Source: CAWJLS01 sp963843755
GTDB lineage: Bacteria; Acidobacteriota; Thermoanaerobaculia; Multivoradales; DATKCC01
Direction of reading: 5' to 3'
Length of the DNA stretch: 64,000 nt
Assembly: GCA_963843755.1 (NCBI GenBank)
Contig: CAWJLS010000013.1
Location: forward strand, 124,001-188,000
The position numbers were made by a program, and so were the translations under genes. This document shows, one piece after another, positions 63,479 to 64,000 of this stretch. Under the pieces are notes generated by a model, which worked only from the letters and a program-made list of their open reading frames with translations, searched no databases and had not been told where the DNA came from. Positions within the stretch are counted from its first letter, which is position 1. Each line of letters opens with the position of its first letter.

Positions 63479-64000
63479 TCCGGCGCACTCGATGGCTACC
63501 GTCTCTGGTCGTCGTCCTCGGGATCGCCGGCGCCCTGGTGCTGGCCGCGCCTCCCGCCCGGGCGGCGCTTCGAGCGACCGCGGAAGCCGGACCGATCCGC
63601 TTCGAGGCGCCGCCGGAGCTCCGCGGCACCATGGACGATCTCGCCGCCCGCTCGCGGACCATCGTCCCCGATCTCGAACGCAGCCTGGGCGTCCATCCGA
63701 AGGCGCCGATCACGGTCGTGCTGATCCCCGCCGGGCAGATCGCCGACCCGGACATCGCCCGCCTCGACCGGGCCGCACCGCCCTGGGCCGCCGGCTTCGC
63801 CCTCAACCCACAGCGCCTGATCGGCATCCGCCTGGGGCAGGCGGACCGCTACCCGTTCGGCGACGCCTCCGCCGTCCTCGCCCACGAGATCACCCACGTG
63901 CTGGTCTACGACGCCTCCGGCGAGCGCGACGATCGGGAGCATGCCGTGCCGCGCTGGTTCTCCGAAGGGGTCGCGACCCGCGAGCAGGGGCGCTGGAGCC
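63475..64000 (+). CDS. Exported zinc metalloprotease (peptidase MA-like), 5-prime part
   Basis: An open frame running off the window (175 residues visible). A clean signal peptide (RWLPSLVVVLGIAGALVLAA, then PPARA) is followed by a domain with HEITH (His137, Glu138, His141) and PRWFSEGVATREQG, the gluzincin/peptidase-MA pattern in which the later Glu of SEG is the third zinc ligand. No ATG, GTG or TTG lies before the signal peptide in frame. The only start giving a full signal is CTG 63475, overlapping the antiporter TGA and preceded by GGGGAGG (63464-63470). Such proteases often have C-terminal TPRs, which cannot be seen here. Confidence 0.82.
   Translation, partial: MIRRTRWLPSLVVVLGIAGALVLAAPPARAALRATAEAGPIRFEAPPELRGTMDDLAARSRTIVPDLERSLGVHPKAPITVVLIPAGQIADPDIARLDRAAPPWAAGFALNPQRLIGIRLGQADRYPFGDASAVLAHEITHVLVYDASGERDDREHAVPRWFSEGVATREQGRWS

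Overview
The window is very G+C-rich, densely packed DNA from a diderm bacterium. The diderm inference rests on an MsbA-like exporter, a small outer-membrane beta-barrel ending in Phe, and a lipoprotein signal on a sulfatase. Several families are typical of Acidobacteriota: a VWFA-related exported protein, very large PD40-propeller/amidohydrolase exported proteins, sulfatase-TPR proteins and a fused E1 alpha-beta dehydrogenase. My best guess is an acidobacterium, possibly Thermoanaerobaculia-like, but this is inference from gene content with no marker-gene phylogeny behind it. I saw no rRNA, tRNA, CRISPR, phage or insertion sequence. About 44 protein genes fill nearly all the sequence, many joined by ATGA/GTGA/TTGA-type overlaps.

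Layout. 1-3316: tail of an ABC exporter, then housekeeping genes yicC, gmk, rpoZ and a family-4 uracil-DNA glycosylase. 3402-6478: a FIST sensory protein coupled to a PAS-GGDEF-EAL cyclic-di-GMP enzyme. 6573-7967: an unrecognised helical repeat protein. 8019-10526 (minus): fused 2-oxoacid dehydrogenase E1. 10716-15018: a six-domain diguanylate cyclase overlapping an Nramp-like transporter. 15076-21838: sulfatase-TPR lipoprotein, VWFA protein and IcmF, the fused B12-dependent acyl-CoA mutase; IcmF has a short internal stretch in the wrong frames. 22030-25022: a polytopic membrane protein divergent from an ArsR regulator, a 29-residue membrane peptide, an FmdB zinc ribbon and an ATP-grasp enzyme. 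25524-28591 (minus): CocE/NonD hydrolase with an ATP-grasp-like partner. 28665-32188 (minus): a Lol/Mac-type ABC ATPase and permease. 32237-35758 (minus): propeller-amidohydrolase.

35940-36908: PfkB-family kinase. 36937-39506 (minus): orphan ParA coupled to a UbiB/ABC1 kinase. 39545-43028: GNAT, enolase-superfamily and M20 genes, all overlapping by ATGA; this matches the known N-succinylamino-acid-racemase route that turns D- into L-amino acids. 43083-46416: divergent TPR-like protein and a REC-PATAN-DegV fusion. 46643-48031 (minus): PlsC acyltransferase. 48206-51860: a promoter with a perfect dyad, then two tandem exported cysteine-containing paralogs of no family I know. 51885-53651 (minus): a second exported amidohydrolase. 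53710-58195: ArfB-like rescue factor, outer-membrane protein, two TPM proteins, thyA and folA. 58199-61401: an S1-domain protein with a long low-complexity N-terminus, divergent from ychF. 61571-64000: a CPA1 antiporter with an RCK-like domain, then an exported HExxH protease that runs off the end.

The most rewarding places for a second look are the IcmF frame anomaly, the D-to-L amino acid operon, the tandem exported paralogs with their operator-like dyad, the PATAN-DegV fusion, the ArsR/29-residue-peptide unit, and three repeat structures (a 33-bp inverted repeat, a 26-bp inverted repeat and a dispersed ~65-bp GC-rich repeat).
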